Of a stretch of DNA of 26,738 nucleotides, positions 8,731 through 17,822 are shown one piece after another. A program made the translations under genes and the position numbers. This DNA is from JBGSKY01 sp041740995 (GTDB lineage: Bacteria; Planctomycetota; Planctomycetia; Pirellulales; Pirellulaceae). Positions within the stretch are counted from its first letter, which is position 1. The number at the start of each line of letters is the position of its first letter. The notes under the pieces were generated by a model. That model ran no database searches and was not told the DNA's origin. It worked only from the letters and a program-made list of their open reading frames with translations. Where the stretch lies: positions 1-26,738 of the forward strand of contig JBGSKY010000018.1 in NCBI GenBank assembly GCA_041740995.1, in the 5' to 3' direction.

Positions 8731-9573
8731 ATGTTTAAACTTTCACCTCAGTGGTCTATACCGCAACTTGGAACAGGCGTCGACGAAGGCCGCTTGTTAC
8801 TCGCCGTCGAATTGGCAATCGCTGCCGGTAACTCGACATTGCGACATTTCCATGAACGCGATTTCGAAGTCCAAAAGAAGGCCGACCGCTCGCCGGTCAC
8901 CATCGCGGACAAGGAAGCCGAACGATTGATCCGTGATCGTGTTTCGGCGGAATTTTCATGCGACGCTATTCTTGGCGAGGAATTTGGCGAGCAGTCAGGC
9001 ACCAGCGAATTTGAGTGGATTATCGACCCCATCGATGGCACCAAAAGCTTCATTTGCGGCGTGCCGCTTTACTCCACGCTGGTGGCGGTTTGCTTTGAAA
9101 AACGTCCCTTTATTGGCATCATCTACCTGCCGGCTTTAGGTCAAATTGCATTTGCGATGCAAGGCTGCGGCGCTTGGAAAAATAATTCGCAAGGTGCCTG
9201 CGTTCCGACTCGCGTTAGCCAAGTTTCCAAGTTGGCCGAGTGCGCCCTGGTCACAACCCAGATCGACAGTTTTGGTAAGCGTAACGCGGCGCCAACGTTT
9301 CTGGAACTTGATCGAACGTGTTATATTTCGAGAACTTGGGGCGACGGTTACGGATATTATGCCGTCGCGACAGGACAAGCCGATCTGATGATCGATCCGA
9401 TCGTCAATGCGTGGGACGTCGCGGCGGTTATGCCGGTTGTCATTGAAGCTGGCGGTCAGTTTAGCGATTGGGAGGGTCAACAAAAAATCGATAGCGGGCA
9501 TGCAGTTGGCTCCAACGGTTTGTTGCATAGTGCAGTCATCGATTTACTAAAAAATCGCCCCACCTCGGTCTAA
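8731..9573 (+). CDS. hisN: Histidinol-phosphatase, inositol-monophosphatase family
   Basis: Mg-dependent cytosolic phosphatase of 280 residues expected to dephosphorylate L-histidinol phosphate in histidine synthesis. The metal site is intact: GEEFG at 82-86, DPIDGTKSF at 99-107 and AWDVAAVMPVVIEAGG from 227. The segment RTWGDGYGYYAVATGQADLMIDP at about 201-223 is the pattern that separates HisN-type phosphatases from general inositol monophosphatases, so I favour histidinol phosphate over inositol phosphate. The ATG at 8731 lies 34 bp after the cytochrome gene. No other histidine gene is in the window. An inositol- or fructose-bisphosphatase activity remains possible. Confidence 0.88.
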   Translation: MFKLSPQWSIPQLGTGVDEGRLLLAVELAIAAGNSTLRHFHERDFEVQKKADRSPVTIADKEAERLIRDRVSAEFSCDAILGEEFGEQSGTSEFEWIIDPIDGTKSFICGVPLYSTLVAVCFEKRPFIGIIYLPALGQIAFAMQGCGAWKNNSQGACVPTRVSQVSKLAECALVTTQIDSFGKRNAAPTFLELDRTCYISRTWGDGYGYYAVATGQADLMIDPIVNAWDVAAVMPVVIEAGGQFSDWEGQQKIDSGHAVGSNGLLHSAVIDLLKNRPTSV

Positions 9574-9692
9574 ACGCATCAAATCGCCAACCAAATCCAG
9601 CCAGCTTTTTCGATTTCATTTTGCAATCGTAGTTTTGTGAGCTAGGTTTTTGATGAATTGAAGTCTCCATCGAGCCAGCCCCAAGGATTGCC

Positions 9693-9956
9693 ATGAATAC
9701 CTCGCTAGCTGACAGTAGTAAGCACTCGGATCGCCCATTTAGCGGTGCGGCAGAATCTTTCGTCGATCGACGTCAAGCTCGCGATGCAAAATCGCCTACC
9801 GAACGACGCCAGTTTGGCAACTCGTACCGCGAACTTTCATCGGCTGGACGCGAGTTGGCAATCGCAATTGACGAGTATAAAGTCAATCATCGACGTCGCT
9901 ACATCACGCCTGACGAAATGCTTAAGATCATGATGGAATTAGGCTATCATCGATAG
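9693..9956 (+). CDS. Small conserved-looking protein of unknown function
   Basis: Protein of 87 residues with no recognised domain. The first 25 residues are polar and probably disordered. The middle is strongly basic and acidic in alternation (FVDRRQARDAKSPTERRQFG). The C-terminal half looks helical: ELAIAIDEYKVNHRRRYIT followed by PDEMLKIMMELGYHR. There is no membrane segment and no Cys. The ATG at 9693 has AAGGA at a suitable distance, and the frame ends cleanly at TAG. Layout and composition fit a real small cytosolic protein rather than a chance ORF. I believe similar proteins occur next to phosphatase genes in planctomycetes, but cannot verify it here. A DNA- or protein-binding role is speculation. 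Confidence 0.7.
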   Translation: MNTSLADSSKHSDRPFSGAAESFVDRRQARDAKSPTERRQFGNSYRELSSAGRELAIAIDEYKVNHRRRYITPDEMLKIMMELGYHR

Positions 9957-10060
9957 TCACCGAGCTTGATTCTAGTGCAGCAAATCTGACCGCGCAAGAT
10001 TCAAACTGGCGCGTTACAATGCGTCGGAGTTTGCCTAGATAAGTCTTTTGTTTTTGTGCG

Positions 10061-12739
10061 TTGTTTCCTAGCAACGCCTTTGCTGGATTGCAATCATCTT
10101 TGGATATCGACGCCGCATTGCCCCGATTTGGCTTAAGTCATTTTCGCCCAGGCCAGCGCGAAGTGATCAGCAACGTGATCCAGGGGAACGACTGCTTGTG
10201 CGTTATGCCCACCGGAGGCGGAAAAAGCCTCTGCTATCAGCTCCCAGCGGTCGTTCGTGACGGCCTGACGATTGTGGTCTCGCCGCTAATCGCATTGATG
10301 AAAGACCAAGTCGATGCGTTGGCCGCTCGCGGAATTTCCGCCACCTTGGTCAACAGCACTTTAACTGCGACCGAGCAATCACAGCGGTTGCACGAAATCA
10401 TGCAGGGCGTCTATCGACTCGTTTATATCGCGCCTGAACGGCTTCGAAACAGCCGCTTTCTAGAGGCGATTCGTGCGACACCAATCAGCTTGCTGGCCAT
10501 CGACGAAGCGCATTGTATAAGCGAATGGGGCCATGATTTTCGGCCTGATTATGCGCGACTAGGTCATTTCCGCGAAGCTCTCGGAATGGTCCAAACAATC
10601 GCTTTGACTGCGACTGCGACCGAGAAAGTTCGGCAAGACATTGCCAACATCTTGAGGCTGAAAAACCCAAAACAATTCATTACTGGATTCGCGCGGAAGA
10701 ACCTGCATTTTGGATGTGTGTTATGCAACGGTGACCGCGACAAAAACGCAGAATTGATTCGCTATCTGACGAATCAAAAAGGCGCTGGGATTATCTACGC
10801 AGCAACGCGAAAACGTTGCGAGTCTGTCGTAGAGCTGGTCCGTGCTGAATTACCGGATTTGCAAATCGATGTCTATCATGCGGGTTTGCCGACAGATCAA
10901 CGACGCATAATTCAAGATCGCTTCATGAGCGGCAAACTGCAAGCAATTGTAGCTACCAATGCGTTCGGTATGGGGATCGATAAGTCCGACTTACGATTCG
11001 TTATTCACTACAACTTGCCAGGCACAATCGAGGCTTACTATCAGGAAGCGGGAAGGGCAGGGCGCGACGGTCTGCCTAGTGTTTGCGTGCTGCTTTACAA
11101 CAGCCAAGATCGATATGTGCAAGAATTCTTTATCGAGAATGCCAACCCGCCCGCAAAGTTGGTCCAGCAAGTCTACGAGTTCTTACTTGCGCAAGATATC
11201 GACCCAATCGAGTTTACGGCTGATGAGATTCGCGATCGAATCAATTCGCAAATGTCCAGTGAAGCGATCAACACCGCGTTGCAAATTCTTTCGAAAACCG
11301 GTGTCCTTGAACGACTCGAGGTTGGCGGCGGATTGGCTGTCGTGAGAATCGATAGCACGTTACCAACGTTGGTCGATCTGTTGCCCAAAGAAGCCAAGGT
11401 TCGTCGCCGCGTTTTGCGTGCCGTCGAAGACGCGGTTGGTGATCGACGGGAAGAATCGGTTTATGTAAGTCCTAGCTACTTGATGCAGCGAAGCGGCGTC
11501 GAAAAAGATGCCCTCAATCGCGCTTTAGCCGAACTTCGAAAACTTGAAGCGTTCGACTATGTACCGCCGTTTCGCGGGAGAGCGATACACTTCCGCAGAA
11601 CCGATCTGAAGTTCGAAGAGTTGGAAATCGACTTCGAAACGCTGGAGGCTCGCAAGACCGCTGACTATCAAAAACTTGATCGCGTTATTGCATTTGCCCG
11701 CAGCCAGCAATGTCGCCAGCAAACCATCATCGAATACTTCGGCGAAAAAAACAGCGAGACTTGCGGAGGGTGCGACCAATGTCAAAAAGTTGTCGGCTGG
11801 CCGACTCTGAGCATCGTAGACGCAGCGACAATTACTTCTAGCGAGTTCCCCGAGACGGCGAAAGAAGCCATCCTGCGGCCCGAGCAAACGAAGCTGATCT
11901 ATGACGTCTTAACGGCAATTCAACGATTGCACGGACGGCTCGGAAAGTTGTTGATCGCCGAATTCCTCAGCGGTTCAGAGACTGTCAAAGTTCAGCGTTT
12001 GAAGCTGCAGCGGCTGGACGGCTTCGGGTTGATGAAGTCGTATCGCAAAAAAGATGTTGTGACCGCGATGGACTGCATGTTGGAATTGCGATTGCTCGAG
12101 CAGAAAGAGCTCTTCAAGGATCGTCCAACGGTGTTGCTTAGCCCTCAATGCGAAAAAATGCTGGCCGATGGGAGCAAATTTCCTGACGGATTGTCGCAAG
12201 CGTTCGGATTTAATTCCGTCGCTAAGACCGAAATCGCGGTGAAGCAAAAACAGCCAACGAAAATTGAATCAGTTCTCGAAGAAGCGACTCAAGCCGACCA
12301 AAGAGACAAAAAGCGTGCTGCTACAATCCAATTAGAACCTGGGTTTGATGAAACGCGCAATGACTCAGCGTCCACGCCTGAGCGCCTTGATGTCGCAAGC
12401 TCGACCGTTTCGAAGGACAGCTCCAATCGCGGTTACGTTGACCAAAACGACTGGGTCTGGACTGCAAAATTGGCCGACAAAGGATTTTCATTGACAGAAA
12501 TTGCTGCCATTCGACGCATCGACGTAGATCAAGTCATCGACGACTTGGTTAATGCGACCAATGCAGGCAAAACCGTTTCGTGCGATCAATTACTTGACCG
12601 CCGAACCCAACTAGCAATACAGAATACGGTCTCAGAGTCAGTAAAATCGCCCAATTCATTATTGCGGATCGACAGCGATCAAGCGCGGTTGCTGCGGATC
12701 AAGGCATTGATGAATTCGCAAGCAAAGAAGCAGAATTAG
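10061..12739 (+). CDS. recQ: ATP-dependent DNA helicase RecQ, extended architecture
   Basis: 3'-5' DNA helicase of 892 residues acting in recombination and fork repair; E. coli RecQ has about 610. The helicase core is intact: FRPGQREVI (28-36), Walker A TGGGKS (51-56), DEAH (148-151), TATATEKV, NAFGMGIDKSD (300-310) and QEAGRAGRDG (328-337). The zinc cysteines, C551, C568, C571 and C574, have the canonical 17-3-3 spacing but sit about 170 residues further on than in E. coli RecQ. The inserted region (about 360-545) looks like two winged-helix-type units. An RQC-like winged helix follows at about 605-710. I see no HRDC domain; the tail instead has a helix-turn-helix-like region at 796-845 (KLADKGFSLTEIAAIRR) resembling the HTH domain of other RecQ C-termini. 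The TTG at 10061 is the first start after an in-frame stop; TTG 10088 is an alternative. Confidence 0.93.
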   Translation: MFPSNAFAGLQSSLDIDAALPRFGLSHFRPGQREVISNVIQGNDCLCVMPTGGGKSLCYQLPAVVRDGLTIVVSPLIALMKDQVDALAARGISATLVNSTLTATEQSQRLHEIMQGVYRLVYIAPERLRNSRFLEAIRATPISLLAIDEAHCISEWGHDFRPDYARLGHFREALGMVQTIALTATATEKVRQDIANILRLKNPKQFITGFARKNLHFGCVLCNGDRDKNAELIRYLTNQKGAGIIYAATRKRCESVVELVRAELPDLQIDVYHAGLPTDQRRIIQDRFMSGKLQAIVATNAFGMGIDKSDLRFVIHYNLPGTIEAYYQEAGRAGRDGLPSVCVLLYNSQDRYVQEFFIENANPPAKLVQQVYEFLLAQDIDPIEFTADEIRDRINSQMSSEAINTALQILSKTGVLERLEVGGGLAVVRIDSTLPTLVDLLPKEAKVRRRVLRAVEDAVGDRREESVYVSPSYLMQRSGVEKDALNRALAELRKLEAFDYVPPFRGRAIHFRRTDLKFEELEIDFETLEARKTADYQKLDRVIAFARSQQCRQQTIIEYFGEKNSETCGGCDQCQKVVGWPTLSIVDAATITSSEFPETAKEAILRPEQTKLIYDVLTAIQRLHGRLGKLLIAEFLSGSETVKVQRLKLQRLDGFGLMKSYRKKDVVTAMDCMLELRLLEQKELFKDRPTVLLSPQCEKMLADGSKFPDGLSQAFGFNSVAKTEIAVKQKQPTKIESVLEEATQADQRDKKRAATIQLEPGFDETRNDSASTPERLDVASSTVSKDSSNRGYVDQNDWVWTAKLADKGFSLTEIAAIRRIDVDQVIDDLVNATNAGKTVSCDQLLDRRTQLAIQNTVSESVKSPNSLLRIDSDQARLLRIKALMNSQAKKQN

Positions 12740-12897
12740 GCTAGAAACCAGATGCTGCCAAACCATTGGTCCGAGAAATGCGTACTGCAGAGCGAGCTAG
12801 GGCCTACGGGATCGCTGTTCACGGCGTTATAATCCTCAGTCGCCTCGTTCCGTTTTGATGGCACAAATTTTACGCAAAGTGTGACGAAAGAAATTGC

Positions 12898-14904
12898 ATG
12901 AGCAATCCCGCAAAGGAAGATCAAAAAAACGCTTCGGCCAACGGCCCAAAACGGGGTCAGGGATGGGTGATCATGATGATCATCCTCGCGTCAGTGGCCG
13001 CATTCTTCCTATTCCAAAGTGCGCGCAGCGTTTCGAAGATCCCGCTTTCGGTCTTCAATGAACAAATCGATGCGAAAAACTTGGTCAAGCTGGACGTGTA
13101 TGACGGGTACGCGTATGGCATGTTCAAAGTGCCACCAGAAAAATCGAAGTCGTACGACCCGACCGGCAAATTGACTATTCCGAGTAAAGATGCACAAGGA
13201 AATTTCGAGCGATACCGCAAGCAGTTCTTTGTCTCCTTGCCGACCGACACGAACAGCCGCAGCAAGTTGATTGAACAACTGGAAAGTTTGAAACGTGAGA
13301 ATCCAGATTTCATTTACGACGTCAGTTCGGGAGATGTTGCCGGCCAATTGACGATGTTCCTCTACATTGGAATTGGAATTGCGACGCTGGTATTGCTCTG
13401 GAGTTTCCTCCGCCGCTCAAGAGATAACATGATGGGTGGTGGTTTTCTGTCGAGCTTTTCTCGCTCCACGGCACGAAGATATGAGGCGACCGAACAGCAA
13501 ATTACTTTCGATGACGTAGCTGGCTTAGAAGGCGTCAAAGCGGACTTGCAAGAGATAGTTGAATTTTTGAAGTCGCCTGAAAAGTTCCAGAAGCTTGGTG
13601 GTCGAGTTCCCAAGGGAGTTTTGTTGTGCGGACCTCCGGGAACGGGTAAGACCTTGCTCGCGCGTGCGGTCGCTGGCGAAGCTGGTGTTGCATTCTTTAG
13701 CGTCAACGGCAGCGAGTTTATTCAGATGTTTGTTGGTGTTGGCGCCAGCCGAGTGCGAGATTTATTTCAACAGGCTAAAGACGCAGGATCGGCGATCATC
13801 TTCATCGACGAAATTGATGCGGTTGGTCGTCAACGCGGGGCCGGCCTGGGCGGGGGACACGATGAGCGAGAGCAAACGCTGAATCAAATTCTGAGCGAGA
13901 TGGATGGATTTGCACCGACAGACAGCGTCATCATTATGGCGGCAACGAATAGGCCCGATGTACTCGACCCAGCATTGTTGCGACCAGGTCGTTTTGATCG
14001 ACATGTAACTGTTGGACGGCCAACTTTGAAAGGTCGTACCGCAATCTTCAAAGTCCATGTTCGTGATGTGCCGTTGGACGAGGACGTGGACCTTACTCGT
14101 TTGGCCGAATCAACGGTTGGAATGACTGGCGCGGACATCCGAAACTTGGTCAATGAAGCCGCTTTGTGGGCGGCTCGAAATGACAAGTCGCGAGTTTCAA
14201 TGTCGGATTTTGACTACGCCCGCGACAAAGTCGTGATGGGCGCAAAACGCGAAGAAGTGCTTAGCCGATCAGAGCTGATCAATACCGCTTATCACGAGGC
14301 GGGACACACTTTGGCCGCATGGTTTTTGCCGGGTGCGCAACGAGTCTATAAGGTGACGATCATCCCACGAGGGCGATCGCTGGGTAGTACACACATTGTT
14401 CCGCAGGAAGATCGAATGACGATCTCCGAGACTGAGGCCCGCGACCAACTTGTCGTGCTGCTGGGTGGTCGAGCGGCTGAGCGAGTCGTCTTCGATGAGA
14501 CAAGCGCCGGAGCGGAAAACGACCTGGAGCGTGGAACGAGCTTGGCACGACGCATGGTTGGCCATTGGGGAATGAGCCAAAAGATCGGCCCGGTCAGCTA
14601 CAAGACATCCGACGAAGATCCGTTTCTTGGCCGCGAAATGCATCAGCAGCGACAGTTCAGCGAACACACGCAAGAAACCATCGACGCAGAAGTCGGTGAT
14701 ATTCTTCGCGCTGCCGAACGACGAGCGATCGATTTGTTGCACGAGAGAAGGCACGAACTGGAAACGCTCAAAGATGCCTTGATGTCGAAAGAGGAACTCG
14801 ATGAAAACGAGATTACCGAACTGATCGGTCCAAGTGTACATGCCGGCAAAAAAGACGAGCACGAAATTCCAGCGGAATATCAAGTCGCCAACGCTCCGTC
14901 GTAG
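12898..14904 (+). CDS. ftsH: ATP-dependent zinc metalloprotease FtsH
   Basis: Membrane-anchored AAA+ protease of 668 residues that extracts and degrades membrane and unstable cytosolic proteins as a hexamer. Membrane helices lie at about 23-40 and 152-170 with a periplasmic domain between. The AAA module has Walker A GPPGTGKT (245-252), the pore motif FVGVGASRVRDLF, Walker B IIFIDEID (300-307) and the second region of homology ATNRPDVLDPALLRPGRFDR. The peptidase has the zinc site HEAGH (466-470) with the third ligand expected in AGAENDLE (Asp near 542). The periplasmic domain is of fair length and has a Lys-rich stretch. ATG 12898 follows GAAAG. A TATAAT at 12828-12833 lies upstream, but I see no good -35 paired with it. 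Length and motifs are normal for the family. Confidence 0.97.
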   Translation: MSNPAKEDQKNASANGPKRGQGWVIMMIILASVAAFFLFQSARSVSKIPLSVFNEQIDAKNLVKLDVYDGYAYGMFKVPPEKSKSYDPTGKLTIPSKDAQGNFERYRKQFFVSLPTDTNSRSKLIEQLESLKRENPDFIYDVSSGDVAGQLTMFLYIGIGIATLVLLWSFLRRSRDNMMGGGFLSSFSRSTARRYEATEQQITFDDVAGLEGVKADLQEIVEFLKSPEKFQKLGGRVPKGVLLCGPPGTGKTLLARAVAGEAGVAFFSVNGSEFIQMFVGVGASRVRDLFQQAKDAGSAIIFIDEIDAVGRQRGAGLGGGHDEREQTLNQILSEMDGFAPTDSVIIMAATNRPDVLDPALLRPGRFDRHVTVGRPTLKGRTAIFKVHVRDVPLDEDVDLTRLAESTVGMTGADIRNLVNEAALWAARNDKSRVSMSDFDYARDKVVMGAKREEVLSRSELINTAYHEAGHTLAAWFLPGAQRVYKVTIIPRGRSLGSTHIVPQEDRMTISETEARDQLVVLLGGRAAERVVFDETSAGAENDLERGTSLARRMVGHWGMSQKIGPVSYKTSDEDPFLGREMHQQRQFSEHTQETIDAEVGDILRAAERRAIDLLHERRHELETLKDALMSKEELDENEITELIGPSVHAGKKDEHEIPAEYQVANAPS

Positions 14905-14922
14905 GAACCGAGCGCACGCTTT

Positions 14923-14950
14923 TTGACCTGTCGTTCGCGTTCAATAGAGT
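14923..14950 (+). promoter_or_regulatory. Possible sigma70-type promoter for rsgA
   Basis: TTGACC (14923-14928), 16 bases, then TAGAGT (14945-14950), inside the 65-bp gap between ftsH and rsgA. The -35 matches five of six consensus bases and the -10 four of six. It would put transcription start within about 15 bases of the rsgA ATG, giving a very short leader, which weakens the call. Confidence 0.25.
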
Positions 14951-14969
14951 AGCGTATACAATTCGCTCT

Positions 14970-16145
14970 ATGGCAAAGAAAAAACGGCAGATACGGGTAG
15001 AATTTCGTAAGAAATATGAGTCCAAAACTCGCGACGAAGCCGATCTGACACGTCGCTATCAGAACAGCGGAAATCCTGAGGAGCTCGACGCTCCAAACCG
15101 CGAGCGAGTAAGCGGTAAGGGCCAATGGACACGCCGCCGGACCATCACCGTCGATGAAGTCAGTGGCAAGTCGGATGCGAATGACAAACCGCAACTCGGC
15201 CTGGACAAAGAATCAGCCTTGCAAGGTTTGGTTCTCCGAGTTCACGGTTTGGAATCGATCGTATTGGACAAACAGGGCCGCCAATATCGGTGTGCCACTC
15301 GCCGGTTGCTAAAAAGTATGGCGACCGATCAGCGACACATTGTTGTTGCCGGCGACCAAGTACACTTTCGACCAGAGGGCGAAAACCAGGGAATGATTCT
15401 GCGGGTCGAACCTCGTCGCAGTGAGCTGGCTCGATCCAGCCGCGATCGCCGGCATGTTTTTGCCGCCAACGTCGACCAACTATTGATTGTCACCAGCGCG
15501 GCCGAACCAGGCATCAAACCGAATTTGATTGACCGATTGCTCACAACCGCCGAACACAGCCGCGTTGATGCATGTATTTGCATCAACAAATGTGATCTCA
15601 TTGATCCGGCCACATTGCAACCACTGGTTGGGACGTACACTCAAATGGGCTATCGCGTTTTAATGCTCAGCGCTCAAGAGAATTGGAACACCGGTATTCT
15701 TCGTAAGCTGATGCAAGATCGTTATACGGTCGTACTGGGTCAAAGCGGCGTCGGCAAATCGTCACTGCTGAACGTTATTGAACCGGGACTGAAGCAACGC
15801 GTGCAGGCGGTCAGTTCAGAAAATGATAAGGGGAAGCACACGACAACAACGGCTGAAGTTTTCCCGCTTCAAAACGGCGGCGCAATGATCGATACGCCTG
15901 GCGTAAGGCAATTTCAGCTTTGGGACATTTCGACCGAGGAACTTGCCAGTCTATATCGTGACCTTCGACCATTCGCGTCACGATGCCACTTTCCTAATTG
16001 CACGCATGTTCACGAAAAGGGGTGCGCGGTCAAAGATGCCGTAGCTGATTATCGGTTGGACGTACGACGCTACGAAAGTTACGTCCAAATGCGAGACGAC
16101 CCGTTGGGTGAATCGTCTGAAACTGTTGATGAATTCGATGGCTAG
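14970..16145 (+). CDS. rsgA: Small ribosomal subunit biogenesis GTPase RsgA
   Basis: Circularly permuted GTPase of 391 residues that assists late 30S subunit maturation. The GTPase motifs occur in permuted order: G4 NKCD (206-209), G1 GQSGVGKSS (257-265), then G3 DTPG (308-311). The C-terminal zinc site is complete: C339, C344, H346 and C352 (CHFPNCTH, GCAV). An OB-fold region precedes the GTPase domain (about 85-160). The first 75 residues form a basic, low-complexity extension beginning KKKRQIRVEFRKKYESKTR. It may help bind rRNA and makes this protein longer than the B. subtilis enzyme (about 300). The only start that fits is ATG 14970, without an obvious ribosome binding site. The gene converges on ppiC with 46 bp between their stops. 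Confidence 0.96.
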   Translation: MAKKKRQIRVEFRKKYESKTRDEADLTRRYQNSGNPEELDAPNRERVSGKGQWTRRRTITVDEVSGKSDANDKPQLGLDKESALQGLVLRVHGLESIVLDKQGRQYRCATRRLLKSMATDQRHIVVAGDQVHFRPEGENQGMILRVEPRRSELARSSRDRRHVFAANVDQLLIVTSAAEPGIKPNLIDRLLTTAEHSRVDACICINKCDLIDPATLQPLVGTYTQMGYRVLMLSAQENWNTGILRKLMQDRYTVVLGQSGVGKSSLLNVIEPGLKQRVQAVSSENDKGKHTTTTAEVFPLQNGGAMIDTPGVRQFQLWDISTEELASLYRDLRPFASRCHFPNCTHVHEKGCAVKDAVADYRLDVRRYESYVQMRDDPLGESSETVDEFDG

Positions 16146-16191
16146 CTCCGCCACTCACCGGGAAATCAACTGGTACGATCGACGTGCAAAA

Positions 16192-16473
16192 TCAGTCATC
16201 GCGACTTGTGATTTCGATCAAGTGATAGCCGAATTGGGTTTTAACAGGTCCATGGACTTTGTTTAATTCTTTGCTGAAAACTACTTCGTCAAATTCTTTT
16301 ACCATTTGCCCAGGTCGAAATGTCCCAAGATTGCCTCCCGATTGACCTGAAGGGCAAGCCGAAAATTCGGCAGCAATCGCGCCGAAGTCCTTGCCACCTT
16401 CAATGTGTTCCTTGAGATCCTGACAAGCTTCTTCAGTTTCGACCAAGATGTGACGTGCGGTTGCTGAGGCCAT
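16192..16473 (-). CDS. ppiC: Single-domain parvulin peptidyl-prolyl isomerase, PpiC type
   Basis: Cytosolic cis/trans prolyl isomerase of 93 residues, the same length as E. coli PpiC. The whole protein is one rotamase domain: ARHILVETEE at 6-15, GKDFGAIAAEFSACPSG from about 27, GGNLGTFRPGQMV and FDEVVFS, then VKTQFGYHLIEI near the end. No signal peptide or membrane helix is present. The frame continues nine codons upstream to a TTG at 16500, but ATG 16473 is chosen because it reproduces the usual PpiC N-terminus (MASATARHILV) and has GGA upstream. It lies downstream of the DAHP synthase gene on the same strand, 199 bp away. A 6-bp-stem inverted repeat (AGTTCA, four bases, TGAACT; 16588-16603) occurs in that gap but lacks a T run. 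Confidence 0.93.
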   Translation of the reverse strand: MASATARHILVETEEACQDLKEHIEGGKDFGAIAAEFSACPSGQSGGNLGTFRPGQMVKEFDEVVFSKELNKVHGPVKTQFGYHLIEITSRDD

Positions 16474-16672
16474 TTTCCGTTTGATGGTTAAAGTAATCAA
16501 TTCGTTCGTTGTGCAAACGTTTTGCAGCGTTTTGAACGGAAAGCATTGTTGCCGAATGCCTCATGAGTGCCAACCCCGGCTCGACGAAGTTCAGTCTTGA
16601 ACTCGAAGAGTGTGGCTCAAATTCTCAATCAATTCCGTCGCGAAAATCTTACGCGACGAACAGCTATCCCTT

Positions 16673-17782
16673 TCAACTTCCAAGGGCCCTTCGACCCCGT
16701 ACCGCGTCGGCAAAGCGATCGAGGAGTGTGACCGTTTCGTCCCAACCGATACATCCGTCGGTGATGCTCTGCCCGTAGGTCAAGGCTTTCCCGGGAACGA
16801 GATCTTGCCGACCGGCGACTAGATGAGATTCAATCATGACGCCGAAAATGCGATGCTCGCCACCAGCAATCTGATTTGCAACTGCCTCACCGACTTCAAT
16901 TTGGCGCCGAAAGTCCTTGCGACTGTTGGCGTGAGAAACATCGATCATTAAACGCTCGGGAACTTTCGCTTGAGCAAGCGACTTGGCCGCAGCATCAACA
17001 CTTGTCGCATCAAAGTTAGGATCCTTACCGCCGCGCAAGATCAAATGACAATCTTCGTTGCCGCACGTTTCGACTATTGCAACTTGTCCGTTTTTATGGA
17101 CTGATAAAAAATGGTGACGCCGCTGTGAGGCGAGGATCGCATCGATCGCAATTCTGACATTGCCATCGGTCCCATTTTTAAAGCCGATCGGAGCTGACAA
17201 TCCAGACGCGAGCTCTCGATGGACTTGCGATTCCGTTGTTCGCGCGCCGATCGCGCCCCAGCTAATCAAGTCGGCAATGTATTGGGGTGATATCGTGTCG
17301 AGAAATTCTGAGCCGGCGGCTACTCCAAGTTGATTGATGCGGACAAGCAGATCGCGAGCGATTCGCAATCCTTCATTGATCCGAAAACTTTCATTTAGAT
17401 ACGGATCGTTGATGAGGCCCTTCCAGCCGACAGTCGTTCGCGGCTTTTCGAAATAGACTCGCATGACGACTTCGATATCTTTGTGAAGCCTTTGTCGTTC
17501 GACCGCCAGTCGCCGTGCGTACTCCAATGCCGCGCTTGGATCGTGGATCGAGCAGGGGCCGACAACAACCAGCAATCGATCTGAACGGCCATGCAAAATA
17601 TCTTTGACCGCTTGGCGAGTTTCTGCGATTAAGTGCTCAGCTGGCGTACCTTCGATCGGAAAAAATCGAATCAAATGCTCTGGTGGAGGCAACGGCACCA
17701 CGCCGTCGATTCGTTCGTCATCGGTTCGTGAAGTTCGATCTATTGGCGATCTGTTTGGAGATTCAGGAGACGTATTGGCCAT
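16673..17782 (-). CDS. aroG: 3-deoxy-7-phosphoheptulonate (DAHP) synthase, class I
   Basis: First enzyme of the shikimate pathway; it condenses phosphoenolpyruvate with erythrose 4-phosphate. The 369 residues fit the AroF/G/H type (about 350) with a short polar N-terminal extension. Diagnostic motifs: VVVGPCSIHDP near residue 73, YFEKPRTTVGWKGLINDP, GARTTESQVHRELASGLS, GFKNGTDG, LMIDVSHANS, and GQSITDGCIGW near the end. The type is clear, but which amino acid inhibits it (Phe, Tyr or Trp) cannot be told, so the symbol is a class label. ATG 17782 is the natural start. A perfect inverted repeat about 41 bp upstream may be an operator. No other aromatic-pathway gene is nearby. Confidence 0.95.
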   Translation of the reverse strand: MANTSPESPNRSPIDRTSRTDDERIDGVVPLPPPEHLIRFFPIEGTPAEHLIAETRQAVKDILHGRSDRLLVVVGPCSIHDPSAALEYARRLAVERQRLHKDIEVVMRVYFEKPRTTVGWKGLINDPYLNESFRINEGLRIARDLLVRINQLGVAAGSEFLDTISPQYIADLISWGAIGARTTESQVHRELASGLSAPIGFKNGTDGNVRIAIDAILASQRRHHFLSVHKNGQVAIVETCGNEDCHLILRGGKDPNFDATSVDAAAKSLAQAKVPERLMIDVSHANSRKDFRRQIEVGEAVANQIAGGEHRIFGVMIESHLVAGRQDLVPGKALTYGQSITDGCIGWDETVTLLDRFADAVRGRRALGS

Positions 17783-17822
17783 GTTCGGTCTTGACTTGAG
17801 TGCGAAGCTTTAGAGCCACAAG

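Noticed and set aside
12828..12833. TATAAT upstream of ftsH
   Set aside because: No hexamer near TTGACA occurs 16-18 bases upstream and there is no extended -10 TG, so I do not call a promoter.
14269..14883. Long 204-codon frame on the minus strand
   Set aside because: It lies wholly antisense to the well-supported ftsH protease domain and shows no motif of its own.
16358..16371. Palindrome GCCGAAAATTCGGC, similar to the motif at 24866
   Set aside because: It encodes the conserved AEFSA segment of the PpiC domain, so coding constraint explains it.
16588..16603. Inverted repeat AGTTCA-N4-TGAACT as terminator of the DAHP synthase transcript
   Set aside because: The stem has only six pairs and no T run follows in the leftward direction.
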